Assembly: GCA_963816795.1 (NCBI GenBank)
Contig: CAWFLT010000008.1
Location: 101,283-165,282, forward strand
DNA length: 64,000 bases
DNA from: CAWFLT01 sp963816795
Lineage (GTDB): Bacteria > Acidobacteriota > Vicinamibacteria > Vicinamibacterales > SCN-69-37
Direction: 5' to 3'
Shown in pieces: positions 1-8,629 of the stretch. The notes under the pieces are model-generated. The model worked only from the letters and a program-made list of their open reading frames with translations. It did no database searches and had not been told where the DNA came from. Within the stretch, counting starts at the first letter, position 1. Every line of letters starts with the position of its first letter. A program made the position numbers and the translations under genes.

Positions 1-213
1 CTTCACGTGGTGTGGTCGGCTTGGTCCCTATCTTAGTCGATGTGAGGAAGAAGGCTGGCCCTTCAGGCGTGTTTCATCCTGACGCCAATTACCAGCCAGA
101 CGATCCATACCCTTTTTCTCCGCTTGCGAATCGTGTCGCCGCTTTCAGCAACGATCCGTTTCACAGACGCTTGTTTACGGCCTTGCCGACGTGTTCGGCT
201 CAATCGCCGGGGC

Positions 214-1752
214 ATGACAGAATCTCCCGCTGTGGCCCAGCGCATCCCCATCCAGCTTCACGTCGCGAACGCCCTCCAGTGGCTGGGCACGCTGTACCGA
301 AATCCCGCCGAGGCCATCAAGGAGCACGTGAGCAATGCCATTGACGAACACCTGAAGGCCAAGCTGACGGGCACGGCGCACGATCGATGCGACGTGACGT
401 TCACGCTCGACCGCAAGCACGTCGTCGTCGACTATCCCTACGGGATGAGCCGGAAGGAGTTCGAATCCGCCCTGCAGCGGGTGGCAGACTCGGCCAAACG
501 GGCCGGCACGGCGGGGACGATCGGGCGGCTCGGCATCGGCATCTTCAGCTTTCAGCAAGTTGGCAGGCGGTGCACGTTCTTGTCGCGAAAGACCAACGTC
601 GCCGAGACCCTCAAGGTGGTGCTGAAGGAAGGCGCCGACGAAGCCACGATCGAAACGGCGCTGGCGCGGGAGGCGCTGGCGCGCCCCGGCTTGCGGGTGG
701 CGATCTCCGAGCTGAAGTTCGATCCCACGCGATCGCGCGGGCCGCTCGCGCCAGACAGCCTGCGGCGGTATCTGGCCGAGAAGTTCGAGGCCTACTTGCG
801 GGAAGGCTGGCTCCGAATCACGATTCGGGCCGGTATCGGCGAGTTCGCGGTGACACCGGCTCGCGTGGAGCTGCCACGATTGTTGGCCGATGTCGGAGGC
901 ATCACGGTCGCCGGCGATCGGCAACGACACGTGCGCCTCGATCTGTACTTCGATCCCACGGGTCGCGGCCGGGTCGCGATTCGCCACCGTGGCGTCGTCA
1001 TCGTCGAGGACGTGGCGATGCTGACGGCGTACGGCCTGGAAGAGAGCACCTGGGCGCAGGGACACGTCCGCGGCACGCTGGACGTGGATTTTCTGACGCC
1101 GCTGCCGGCGCGGTCAGGGTTCGATGAGAACGCAGACTGGATCGCATTCCTCGACGCGCTCGACAAGTATCTGCCGACGCTTCGTGAAGAGGTCGACACG
1201 CACCTGCGCGCCCAGCGCGCCAGGGAAGCCGGGGTCGTCGGCGAGCGCGCGCTGCGGCTCGCGCGGGACATTCTCGATCTCGACGAATTCCGCGATCTTG
1301 CGCTGCCCGGCGGACTGGCCAAACGCGGCCGTCCGGCGCCGCCAGCGGTGACGGAGGGCGAACAGCGGTCGCGAAAACGGCGCGCCGCGCGGAACAGCGC
1401 GCCCAAAGGTCCGGGCGACACCGTGTCGCCGCGGGGCCGGCGCATCGGCTACCACGAAGTCCCGTTCGAGCCTGGATCGCGGGCCCATAGCCGCTTCACG
1501 GCTGGCGTCGTGGAGGTCAACACCCTCCATCCGGACTTCTTGAATGCCGCGAGCCGGGGCGACTCGCGCCTTGCCTATGCCGCGCTGATGATTGGCAAGG
1601 AATCGATCGCGTGGAACGATCGGAGCGGCACCGCCGGCGACTTCCTCGAAAAACTGCTCGACTTCTACTTCAAGCTGCACGGACGGAAGTCGACGCGGGG
1701 ACGCAAACGGCACAGTGTGGACGCCGAGCAGGACCGGCTGACGTTGGAGTGA
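214..1752 (+). CDS. GHKL-type (Hsp90/MORC-like) ATPase, orphan
   Basis: Predicted cytosolic ATP-binding protein of about 512 residues. An N-box lies at residues 33-44 (EAIKEHVSNAID, with the E, N and D expected to hold Mg-ATP). A G1-like segment DYPYGM is at 73-78 and a glycine-rich G2 loop GRLGIGIFSF at about 104-113, in the order of the GHKL fold. The first glycine of the usual DxGxG motif is replaced by proline, so nucleotide binding may be altered. The C-terminal half has a basic linker (about 400-440) and a tail I do not recognise. I chose ATG 214 because the preceding in-frame codons have no protein character; ATG 124 is possible. No partner gene or operon is evident. The family call is moderate and the cellular role unknown. 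Confidence 0.6.
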   Translation: MTESPAVAQRIPIQLHVANALQWLGTLYRNPAEAIKEHVSNAIDEHLKAKLTGTAHDRCDVTFTLDRKHVVVDYPYGMSRKEFESALQRVADSAKRAGTAGTIGRLGIGIFSFQQVGRRCTFLSRKTNVAETLKVVLKEGADEATIETALAREALARPGLRVAISELKFDPTRSRGPLAPDSLRRYLAEKFEAYLREGWLRITIRAGIGEFAVTPARVELPRLLADVGGITVAGDRQRHVRLDLYFDPTGRGRVAIRHRGVVIVEDVAMLTAYGLEESTWAQGHVRGTLDVDFLTPLPARSGFDENADWIAFLDALDKYLPTLREEVDTHLRAQRAREAGVVGERALRLARDILDLDEFRDLALPGGLAKRGRPAPPAVTEGEQRSRKRRAARNSAPKGPGDTVSPRGRRIGYHEVPFEPGSRAHSRFTAGVVEVNTLHPDFLNAASRGDSRLAYAALMIGKESIAWNDRSGTAGDFLEKLLDFYFKLHGRKSTRGRKRHSVDAEQDRLTLE

Positions 1753-1780
1753 TTCGGATCGTTCGGATCACCGAGCACCT

Positions 1781-2486
1781 TCATGAAGCAGCTCCGGAGG
1801 AGGACGGCGTGGTCATCGGCGGCCGCCGCAACAATGAGATGAGCACCTCGAGCTCAGTGTCATCCTTCATGCCGTGAAACACTTCCTCGCGTTCAAGAAG
1901 AAACCCGACATTCACGCACAAGTCTCGGTAGGTACGAATCACGGGGGGCCGCAGGAGATAACCGGCGTTGTCGCCGAAGGTATTCGCCATGAGCAAGCGG
2001 CCGCCGCCGGCCGTGGCCGTGAACAATCGATGCGCCAACCACGAGACATCGAAGAAGGAGTACAACCACCCGACGTAGTAGACCGTCTCGTTCATCACGA
2101 TGAGATCCCAGGGACTCTCCTCCTCGGGTGCGATCTCCATGACGTTGGCCACGCGGAACTCGACGCTGCCGCCGGTAGCCTCGCTCGCGCGCGCGCTCGA
2201 TGGCCGCCGGCGAGACGTCCAGCGCCACGACGCGGTCGGACACGCCGGCCAGAAGTCGCGTGAACGCGCCCGCTCCGCAACCGATCTCGAGCGTGCGCGA
2301 GTACCGTCGATCGCGGAGGAGCTCCATCAGCCGTTGATACCTGGCCTGCTCGAACGCGCTGGTTTCCAGCTTCCAGTAGTCGCCTTGATTCCACAGACTG
2401 TCGAAGAAGCGCCGCGCGCGATCTCCGGCCTGCTCGCGATCCACCGAGTCGGATTCATTCCCGGATGTCGAGCCCGGCATCGTCAT
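1781..2486 (-). CDS. NodS-like SAM-dependent methyltransferase, one frameshift
   Basis: Class I methyltransferase. The N-terminal half carries the SAM-binding motif LEIGCGAG near residue 67, then VALDVSPAAIERAR. The C-terminal half (VANVMEIAPEEESPWDLIVM and onwards to the end) lies in another frame. A single extra base near position 2163 explains the switch. Both halves fit the NodS/SAM methyltransferase fold, with DLIVMNETVYY as the motif IV region. The gene is convergent with the GHKL ATPase and its start lies close to the end of the next minus-strand gene. Substrate unknown. The break could be a sequencing error, because codon sense on both sides is intact. Confidence 0.7.
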
Positions 2487-2618
2487 GGTTCGACGAGCTG
2501 AAGGCGCGCGCGCCGATCGGGAAGCGAGAGCGGGGTTCGCAACGCGGCCAACGCTGCGGTGGTTGTCTCGTGGTCACGGATTTCGGCGTGCATACGTTCG
2601 ATCCAACCGAACGAGCGA

Positions 2619-3239
2619 TCAGGTGAAGGTCCAGCCGGAGAACTCGCTGCCGAGCGCGCCGAGGTGATCGCCGACGCTGCCTGGCGACCTGGGGTGATTC
2701 ACGGTCACCGTGCCGGCGCTGTCGATGCTGAAGCCATAGGTCACGCTGTCGAAGCGCTTCACGTCGGTGCCGTCCACGCCGGCGATGCTGAGCACGGCGT
2801 CCCAGACGATCGTGCCGGTCGGATGCGCCGGGCGCCCGGGTCCGTCGGAGAAGTGCCCGGGCTGCGCCGTCTCTTCGGCGTCGGTCCAGTAGAACGGCTT
2901 CGAGTCGTCGTTCGGGCGGGGATCGACGTAGGTGAGCGGCGTCGCGAGCAGCGGCGCGCCGACCGGCGTGTCGCTCGGATCGTTGGTCGTGACCGTCTGC
3001 ACCCAGCGGAACCCGTCCGGATACGTCGCGGAGCTGGTCAGCCCATCGGCATCCGCCGTGACGTCGATGCCGTTGGCGTTGGCCGCGACCGACATCGCCC
3101 CAACGGACTGATCGGCTTTCCTGCGCCCTTTCTGCGTGATCTTGTCGGCGGCGCGCGCGACGTCGACCGGCAGCGCGCCGAAGCGGAAGGGCGCGATGCT
3201 CGGAGGCGCGAGGACGCTGGCTGCGGATGCGCGGGACAC
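2619..3239 (-). CDS. uncharacterised protein beside the eCIS locus, possible cargo
   Basis: About 206 residues from a GTG start at 3239; an upstream in-frame ATG at 3380 would add low-complexity arginine-rich sequence that overlaps the neighbouring regulator. The body is rich in Asp, Thr and Gly, with segments such as YPDGFRWVQTV, KPFYWTDAEE and FDSVTYGFSID, and ends in a compact FSGWTFT. No signal peptide, membrane segment or catalytic motif is visible. The gene is transcribed away from the sigma-54 activator that opens the eCIS locus. I recall similar tails in proteins near other eCIS clusters, so a cargo or accessory role is possible. That is inference, and no enzymatic function is claimed. 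Confidence 0.5.
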   Translation of the reverse strand: MSRASAASVLAPPSIAPFRFGALPVDVARAADKITQKGRRKADQSVGAMSVAANANGIDVTADADGLTSSATYPDGFRWVQTVTTNDPSDTPVGAPLLATPLTYVDPRPNDDSKPFYWTDAEETAQPGHFSDGPGRPAHPTGTIVWDAVLSIAGVDGTDVKRFDSVTYGFSIDSAGTVTVNHPRSPGSVGDHLGALGSEFSGWTFT

Positions 3240-3367
3240 TCCACGACCGATCGGTCGCCGACCAGGCCGACCGCCGATCCACCGCTGCTGAGCGGGCGAA
3301 CGCACGCATGCTGCTCTTCTCCGTGGCCCTCTATCTTTTCTCCGTGGGTCTCGTTTTATACCATGGC

Positions 3368-3396
3368 TTGACAGCGTCACCCTCCAGGAATAGCAT
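3368..3396 (+). promoter_or_regulatory. sigma-70-type promoter of the sigma-54 activator gene
   Basis: A consensus -35 TTGACA (3368-3373) is separated by 17 bp from TAGCAT (3391-3396). It lies about 55 bp before the chosen start of the activator at 3452, which supports that start over the longer in-frame ATGs at 3227 and 3308, both upstream of this promoter. Not tested. Confidence 0.6.
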
Positions 3397-3451
3397 CCGG
3401 GGCGACCCCCGCGATTTCCGGACCAGCGTTCCTCGCAGAACGATCTGCCTG

Positions 3452-4537
3452 ATGTCCGCGGCGTGGCGCTCCCCCGACGCCGCCGCAGACGGTCACGTCA
3501 CTGTCACGCGCGCGGTCGATACTTCTCGACAGGAATCTGCTGTGACGGCCGTTCCGGGCATCGACTTCATTCAGCGCAACCTCATCGGCCGCGCGCCGCG
3601 ATTCGTGCGCGCGCTCGACTTGATCGAGCGCATCGCGCGATCGGATGCGACGGTGCTCATCAAGGGCGAGACCGGCACCGGCAAGGAGCTCGCGGCCCGG
3701 GCCATTCACTATCTGAGCGGACGTCGGACGCAGGCGTTCGTGCCCGTCAACTGCGGCGCGATTCCGGACACGCTGGTCGAAAGCGAGTTCTTCGGCCACG
3801 TGCGCGGCGCGTTCACGGACGCCAAGGACACGCGCGAGGGGGTGATCGCGCAGGCGCGCGGCGGCACGCTGTTCCTCGACGAGCTCGAGGCGCTGAGCCC
3901 GCGCGGCCAGGTGGTGCTGCTCCGGTTCCTGCAGGACCAGATCTACAAGCCGGTCGGCGGCGCCGACGCGCGCAGCGGCAACGTCCGCATCCTCGGCTCG
4001 ACCAACGTCGATCTGAACGCGCTGGCGGCGCAGGGACAGTACCGGCGCGACCTGGTCTTCCGGCTGTGCGTGCTCGGGCTCGACCTGCCGGCGCTGCGCG
4101 ACCGGCCCGGCGACGCCCGGCTCCTTGCCGACGCATTCCTCCAGCGTTACACCGAGCAGTACGCGCTGCCGCCGAGGACCTTCGGTGCCGAGGCCCGCCG
4201 GCGGCTCGACACCTACCCGTGGCCCGGCAACGTGCGCGAGCTCGAGAACGTGATCCACCGCGAGGTCGTGCTGAGCGATCGCGGCGAGATCACCCTGAGC
4301 GAAGTCGAAGAGGCCGACACCGCGGCGCCCTCGCCGGCGCCGCCGGCGTCCCCCGAAGTGACCCAGTTCTGCGTCGCCAAGGCGCGGGCCGTGGCCGAAT
4401 TCGAACGCGCTTACGTCGCCGACCTGCTGACCCGCACCCACGGCAACCTCAGCCAGGCGGCCCGGCTCGCCGGCAAGGACCGCAGCCGCCTCGGCAAGCT
4501 GGTCAAAAAGTACGGCATCGAACGCCACGCTGGCTGA
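3452..4537 (+). CDS. sigma-54-dependent transcriptional activator (AAA+ and Fis HTH)
   Basis: About 361 residues, a minimal enhancer-binding protein without a receiver or GAF domain. It has Walker A GETGTGKE (72-79), the sigma-54 contact loop as GAFTDA (119-124; canonical GAFTGA), Walker B GGTLFLDE (137-144), the WPGNVRELENV motif and a C-terminal Fis-type helix-turn-helix (about 325-358, GNLSQAARLAGKDRSRLGKL). It would remodel the sigma-54 RNA polymerase using ATP. It sits directly before the eCIS operon and a matching -24/-12 element at 4662-4676, so it is the likely switch for that operon. Lacking a sensor domain, its activity must be set by its own level, by unknown N-terminal residues or by a partner. 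The frame is intact. Confidence 0.93.
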   Translation: MSAAWRSPDAAADGHVTVTRAVDTSRQESAVTAVPGIDFIQRNLIGRAPRFVRALDLIERIARSDATVLIKGETGTGKELAARAIHYLSGRRTQAFVPVNCGAIPDTLVESEFFGHVRGAFTDAKDTREGVIAQARGGTLFLDELEALSPRGQVVLLRFLQDQIYKPVGGADARSGNVRILGSTNVDLNALAAQGQYRRDLVFRLCVLGLDLPALRDRPGDARLLADAFLQRYTEQYALPPRTFGAEARRRLDTYPWPGNVRELENVIHREVVLSDRGEITLSEVEEADTAAPSPAPPASPEVTQFCVAKARAVAEFERAYVADLLTRTHGNLSQAARLAGKDRSRLGKLVKKYGIERHAG

Positions 4538-4540
4538 GCT

Positions 4541-4597
4541 GGGGTCAGACGGGGGTCAGACCGGGGTCAGACCCTCGTCTGACCCCGGTCTGACCCC
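4541..4597. repeat. GGGGTCAGACC hairpin repeat
   Basis: Tandem 11-bp units GGGGTCAGACC are followed by their complement. Bases 4552-4572 and 4577-4597 form a perfect 21-bp stem with a 4-base loop. It starts three bases after the stop codon of the sigma-54 activator and precedes the operon promoter, so it may act as a terminator or insulator. A longer copy lies at 31144-31221. Confidence 0.9.
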
Positions 4598-4661
4598 ACC
4601 TGGGACCAAAGCGCCGCACCCAGAACGCCCCACTTCAGTCGTCGCTCCCACGACATCCGCC

Positions 4662-4676
4662 TGGTACCGCGCTTGC
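4662..4676 (+). promoter_or_regulatory. sigma-54 (-24/-12) promoter of the eCIS operon
   Basis: TGGTACCGCGCTTGC matches the sigma-54 consensus TGGCACG-N4-TTGC with exact GG-to-GC spacing of 10 bases and one mismatch in the -24 block. Transcription would start near 4688, just before the first operon gene at 4701. The gene for a sigma-54 activator ends 124 bp upstream. The combination makes a chance match unlikely. Confidence 0.75.
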
Positions 4677-4700
4677 GACAGGCCGCCGCCGAGCGCGCGG

Positions 4701-4928
4701 ATGTCGGATCCCGACCACGCGGTTCGCATTGCGGCGGATTCAATCCTGCGCTACCTCGCCGACCACCCGGATGCGGCAGACACGTCCGACGGAATCCGCG
4801 CGTGGTGGCTGTCCGGGGTGTCGAAGACGGCCGTCGACGCCGCGTTGACCGATCTCGTCAGACGCGGGCTCGTCAGGCGCCAGGACGTTCCCGGCGCCGC
4901 GCCGGTGTATTCACGCGCCGCGCGCTGA
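4701..4928 (+). CDS. small winged-helix-like eCIS leader protein
   Basis: 75 residues, first gene after the sigma-54 promoter. The sequence reads as a helical mini-domain (AADSILRYLADHPDAADT, then AVDAALTDLVRRGLVRRQ) ending in a likely beta-wing around PVYSRAAR, as in small winged-helix proteins. Genes like this often precede the sheath gene in actinobacterial and acidobacterial eCIS clusters (from memory). It may bind nucleic acid or assist assembly; no direct evidence. A 27-bp gap separates it from the sheath gene, consistent with one transcript. Confidence 0.65.
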   Translation: MSDPDHAVRIAADSILRYLADHPDAADTSDGIRAWWLSGVSKTAVDAALTDLVRRGLVRRQDVPGAAPVYSRAAR

Positions 4929-4955
4929 ACGCGGCGCGCTTCGAAGGAGCAGAGC

Positions 4956-6554
4956 ATGGTGCAGGTCAGCTATCCGGGCGTCTACATCCAGGAAATCCCG
5001 AGCGGCGTCCGCACTATCACCGGCGTCGCGACCTCGATCACCGCGTTCGTCGGCCGCGCCATTAGCGGGCCGGTCGACGACCCCGTGCTCATCACCAGCT
5101 TCGCCGACTTCGAGCGCCGCTTCGGCGGCCTCTGGACCGAGAGCGCGATGAGCTACGCCGTCCGCGACTTCTACACCAACCAGGGCGCACAAGCCGTCAT
5201 CGTCCGCGTCGCGCACTCGGACGCCGAAGCCGCGACGATCTCGTTCGGCGACAGCCCGGCGGCCGATCTGGTCCTCGAAGCCGCGAGCCCCGGCGCCTGG
5301 GGCAACAACCTGCGCGCCACCGTGAACCACGGCTCGGACGCGGCGCTGCCGAGGACGTCGCCGCCGAGCACCGATCCGGCGCACTTCAACCTGGTCCTCG
5401 ACTACCAGGCGGCGCCGAACCGCGAGCCGGTGCAGGAGTCGTTCCTGAACGTCTCGCTCGATCCTGACGATCCGCGCTATCTGCCGCGGGTGCTCGAGAA
5501 CTCGTCGGGGCTCGCGCGCGTGCGCAGCCACATGAACGCCGCCTCGCCGCCGGCGCGGCCGGACGCCGAGGCGGTTCAGGGCGACGGCGGCGACGACGGC
5601 ACGGACATCACGGACAACGATCTGATCGGCAGCGCGTCGGGCAAGACCGGCCTCAACGCGCTCACCAAGACCGACCTGTTCAACCTGCTCTGCATCCCGC
5701 CGCGCATCCGGCCGACCGCCGAGAACATCGGCAACGACGGCACGTTCACCTCCGCCAACGTCTACGGCCAGGCGCTGACCCTCTGCGTCGCCCGCCGCGC
5801 CTTCCTCATCGTCGATCCCAACCTCGAATGGGCGCGATCGGCGGATCCGGTCGGCGACGCGACGACGGGACGCGACGATCTGAACCTCTCGGGCGACGCG
5901 GCGCGCAACGCGGCGCTGTACTTCCCGGGCGTGCGCGCGGTCGATCCGCTCCGCGACAACCAGGTCACCGACTTCGTGCCGTGCGGCGCCATCGCCGGCG
6001 TCATGGCGCGCACCGACAGCCAGCGCGGCGTCTGGAAGGCGCCGGCCGGCCTCGACGCGGCGCTCGCCGGCGTGCAGGGGCTGCAGGTCAACCTGAACGA
6101 CCTCGAGAACGGCACGCTGAACCCGCTCGGCATCAACTGCCTGCGTTCCTTCCCCGTCAGCGGGCGCGTCGTCTGGGGCGCGCGCACGCTGCGCGGCGCC
6201 GATCAGGCGGCGGACGAATACAAGTACGTGCCGGTGCGGCGGTTGGCGCTCTTCATCGAAGAGAGCCTCTACCGCGGCACGCAGTGGGTGGTGTTCGAGC
6301 CGAACGACGAGCCGCTCTGGGCGCAGATCCGGCTCAACGTCGGCGCGTTCATGCAGAACCTGTTCCGACAGGGCGCGTTCCAGGGCACGGACGTCCGCGC
6401 GAGGCCTACCTCGTCAAGTGCGACGCCGAGACGACGACGCAGGACGACATCAATCGCGGGCATCGTGAACATCCTGGTCGGCTTCGCGCCGCTGAAGCCG
6501 GCGGAGTTCGTGATCATCCAGATCCAGCAGCTCGCCGGCCAGGTGCAGGCATAG
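4956..6554 (+). CDS. contractile tail sheath protein
   Basis: 532 codons. The N-terminus YPGVYIQEIPSGVRTITGV is the hallmark of phage-type and eCIS sheath subunits, and the C-terminus (PLWAQIRLNVGAFMQNLFRQGAF, then NILVGFAPLKPAEFVI) matches the conserved sheath core. The protein polymerises around the inner tube and drives it outward on contraction. About 22 codons (6393-6460) are out of frame: a likely lost C near 6393 and an extra G near 6460 cancel each other, and the displaced frame reads REAYLVKCDAETTTQDDINRG, the expected conserved block. The gene therefore stays open while the sequence as given encodes a wrong segment. Only one sheath gene is present, as in streamlined eCIS types. Confidence 0.95.
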   Translation: MVQVSYPGVYIQEIPSGVRTITGVATSITAFVGRAISGPVDDPVLITSFADFERRFGGLWTESAMSYAVRDFYTNQGAQAVIVRVAHSDAEAATISFGDSPAADLVLEAASPGAWGNNLRATVNHGSDAALPRTSPPSTDPAHFNLVLDYQAAPNREPVQESFLNVSLDPDDPRYLPRVLENSSGLARVRSHMNAASPPARPDAEAVQGDGGDDGTDITDNDLIGSASGKTGLNALTKTDLFNLLCIPPRIRPTAENIGNDGTFTSANVYGQALTLCVARRAFLIVDPNLEWARSADPVGDATTGRDDLNLSGDAARNAALYFPGVRAVDPLRDNQVTDFVPCGAIAGVMARTDSQRGVWKAPAGLDAALAGVQGLQVNLNDLENGTLNPLGINCLRSFPVSGRVVWGARTLRGADQAADEYKYVPVRRLALFIEESLYRGTQWVVFEPNDEPLWAQIRLNVGAFMQNLFRQGAFQGTDVRARPTSSSATPRRRRRTTSIAGIVNILVGFAPLKPAEFVIIQIQQLAGQVQA

Positions 6555-6563
6555 AGGACGGTC

Positions 6564-7098
6564 ATGGCGAAATTCACCGTCAACGCGCAGCGATTCGATC
6601 CGTACAAGAACTTCAAGTTCCGCGTCAACTGGGACGGCCGAACTACGTCGTGGCCGGCATCAGCAAGGTCAGCGCGCTGAAGCGCATCCACGGAGGTCGT
6701 CGAACATCGCGAAGGCGGCGATCCGCAGCAGCTCGCGCAAGTCGCCGGGCCGCACCGAAGTACGAGCGCGATCACGCTCGAGCGCGGCGTGACGCACGAC
6801 ACCGAGTTCGAGAAGTGGGCCAACAAGGTCTGGAACTACGGCTCCGGCCTGGGCGCCGAGGTGTCGCTGAAGGACTTCCGCAACGACGTGCTGATCGAGA
6901 TCTACAACGAGGCCGGCCAGCTGGCGCTGCGCTACAAGATCTACCGCTGCTGGGTCTCGGAGTTCCAGGCGCTGCCGGACCTCGACGCCAACGCCAACGC
7001 GGTCGCGATCCAGACGCATCAAGCTCGAGAACGAAGGCTGGGAGCGCGACTACGAGGTCGCCGAGCCGAGCGAACCGTCGTTCGTCGAGCCGCAGTGA
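6564..7098 (+). CDS. inner tail tube protein (gp19-like), heavily frameshifted
   Basis: Begins MAKFTVNAQRFDPYKNFKF and, read across frames, continues through GISKVSALKR, EVVEHREGGDP, SRKSPGRTKYEAITLERG, and WANKVWNYGSGLGAEVSLKDF to NEGWERDYEVAEPSEPS. This is the standard eCIS/T4 gp19-like tube subunit of about 178 residues that stacks as hexameric rings inside the sheath. In the sequence given the frame is disturbed at about 6641 (likely lost G), 6687, 6726, 6756, 6766 and 7018 (extra bases), so no single frame encodes it. The order of conserved blocks is complete, which argues for correctable indels and not long-standing decay. Start ATG 6564 is 9 bp after the sheath stop. Confidence 0.9.
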
Positions 7099-7104
7099 TC
7101 GACC

Positions 7105-7839
7105 ATGCGCGGGTTGTCGGCAGCCGATCTCGTACGGGTGTGGGAGCACGGCGCCGCGCTTGCACCCGATCGATCGGGCGATCGCGATGCTGGCGGCGGC
7201 GACGCCGCCCGCTGAACGGGACGCGCTGCCCGATCTGCCGATCGGCGAGCGTAACCGGCGGCTGCTGTCGCTGCGCGAGACGACGTTCGGCGGCGATCTC
7301 GATGCGCAGGCGACGTGCCCCGACTGCCGGCGGCGGATGTCGCTGCGGCTGCCGAACACGTCGATGCTGGCCACGCGCGACCGCGACGCCTCGGCGGCCC
7401 CTCGACTTTGCTCGGGGCAGGCCGCACCGGCGACCGCGCCGTCCGGCCGCTGACGAGCCGTGACCTCGCCGCGGCCGCGGCGTGCGCCGACGCCGCCAGT
7501 GCGCGGCGCCTCCTCGCGCACCGCGCCGTGACCGGCCTCGATGGCCCGGCGGCCAGCGACGCCGGCCTCGCGGACGGCGAACTCGACGCTATTGCCGCAC
7601 AACTCGAGGCGATCGATCCGCTCGCGGACCTCGCGCTGGACCTCGACTGTCCGGACTGCGGCGCGGCCTGGGAAGCGGCGGTGGACGTCGCGCAGTACGT
7701 CTGGCTCGAGATCGAGGCCGAGGCGCTGCGTCTCGTGCGCGAAGTGCACGCGATCGCCGCGGCCTACGGCTGGCGCGAGACCGAGATCCTCGCGATGTCG
7801 CCGCTCCGGCGGCGCGCCTACCTCGAGCTGGTGCAGTGA
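7105..7839 (+). CDS. baseplate-associated zinc-ribbon protein, frameshifted
   Basis: Read across frames it begins MRGLSAADLVRVWEHG, continues LHPIDRAIAMLAAATPP and LPIGERNRRLLSLRE, and holds two CPDC knuckles (CPDCRRRM in the first half, CPDCGAAW in the second) that would form one or two zinc ribbons. It ends ILAMSPLRRRAYLELVQ. The layout fits the T4-like baseplate chaperone/assembly proteins that follow tube genes in eCIS clusters. Frame changes occur near 7162 (extra T) and at about 7400, where a dispersed repeat interrupts the gene. It overlaps the next gene by one base (TGATG), so the two are probably translationally coupled. Confidence 0.7.
7399..7422. repeat. short dispersed repeat inside the zinc-ribbon gene
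   Basis: CTCGACTTTGCTCGGGGCAG and flanking bases resemble the small CCTTCGACTxxGCTCAGGGC family scattered through many acidobacterial and other GC-rich genomes (from memory). It coincides with a frame change in the surrounding gene, so its insertion may have shifted the frame. Confidence 0.5.
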
Positions 7840-8629
7840 TGACTCTGCTCTCGCGGCTGGCCGCACAGGCGATGGGCGAGCCGCCGGCGGTCCGGCCGGT
7901 GATCGCGTCGCGCTTCCACGCGTCGCGCGTCGGCGGTGTCGATCATGGCGCCGCGGTCGGCGCTCCGCTGGAACAAGAAACGACCGGCGGCACGGAGGCG
8001 GCCGACGCATCCTCCCGCGCCGTCGACGCCGCCACCGCGCGGGTCGCTGCGGACGCTCATGCATGAACCCGGCGCCGCGCCAGTTGAGGATGCGGGCATC
8101 GAGCCGGCCGTTGCCGAACGATCGACGAGCCGCGCCGGGCCGATCGCAGCGCGCGAGACGCGGCCGCGCCGCGCCGGCACCGCCCCGGCTCGTCGATCAC
8201 ACCGCGAGCGCGAACGCCATTCAGCACGATCCGATCGTGCACGTCGAGTCGATCGCGACTCGCGCATCGTCTCGAGCCGCGAGGCGCATCGCGAGAGCGG
8301 TCGATGCCGAGCCGGTCCATGCCGTCGCAGCGGTCACGACGCCGCCGTTGCACGACGGATCACCGGCGGCGCCACCGCCGCTCGTGGCGCCGCGGCCCGC
8401 CGATCTCTCGGCCGCAATCGAACGACTGCAGTCGGCGGCCCGCACCGCCGCCGTCCCGCCCGCGCGCCGCGATCCGATCGTCCGCGTGACGATCGGCCGC
8501 ATCGAGGTCCGATCGGCGCCGCGCGCACCCGAGAGTACGCCCGAACCGGTGCAGCGCCCGGCCGCGCCGCCGCTGCCGCCGCGCCAAACGCTCGCCGATT
8601 ACCTCGCCCACTCGAGGGACCGGCAGTGA
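7839..8629 (+). CDS. proline/alanine-rich eCIS protein, frameshifted
   Basis: Starts MTLLSRLAAQAMGEPP in one frame and ends in another with IVRVTIGRIEVRS, a proline-rich stretch and TLADYLAHSRDRQ. The frame changes between about 7935 and 8180. The long middle is low-complexity (Arg, Ala, Pro) and looks disordered. Proteins with a VTIGRIEVR block and a proline-rich tail usually sit between tube-region genes and the DUF4255 gene in eCIS clusters (from memory); their role is unknown. The start overlaps the previous stop and the end overlaps the DUF4255 start, marking a tight operon. Confidence 0.55.
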
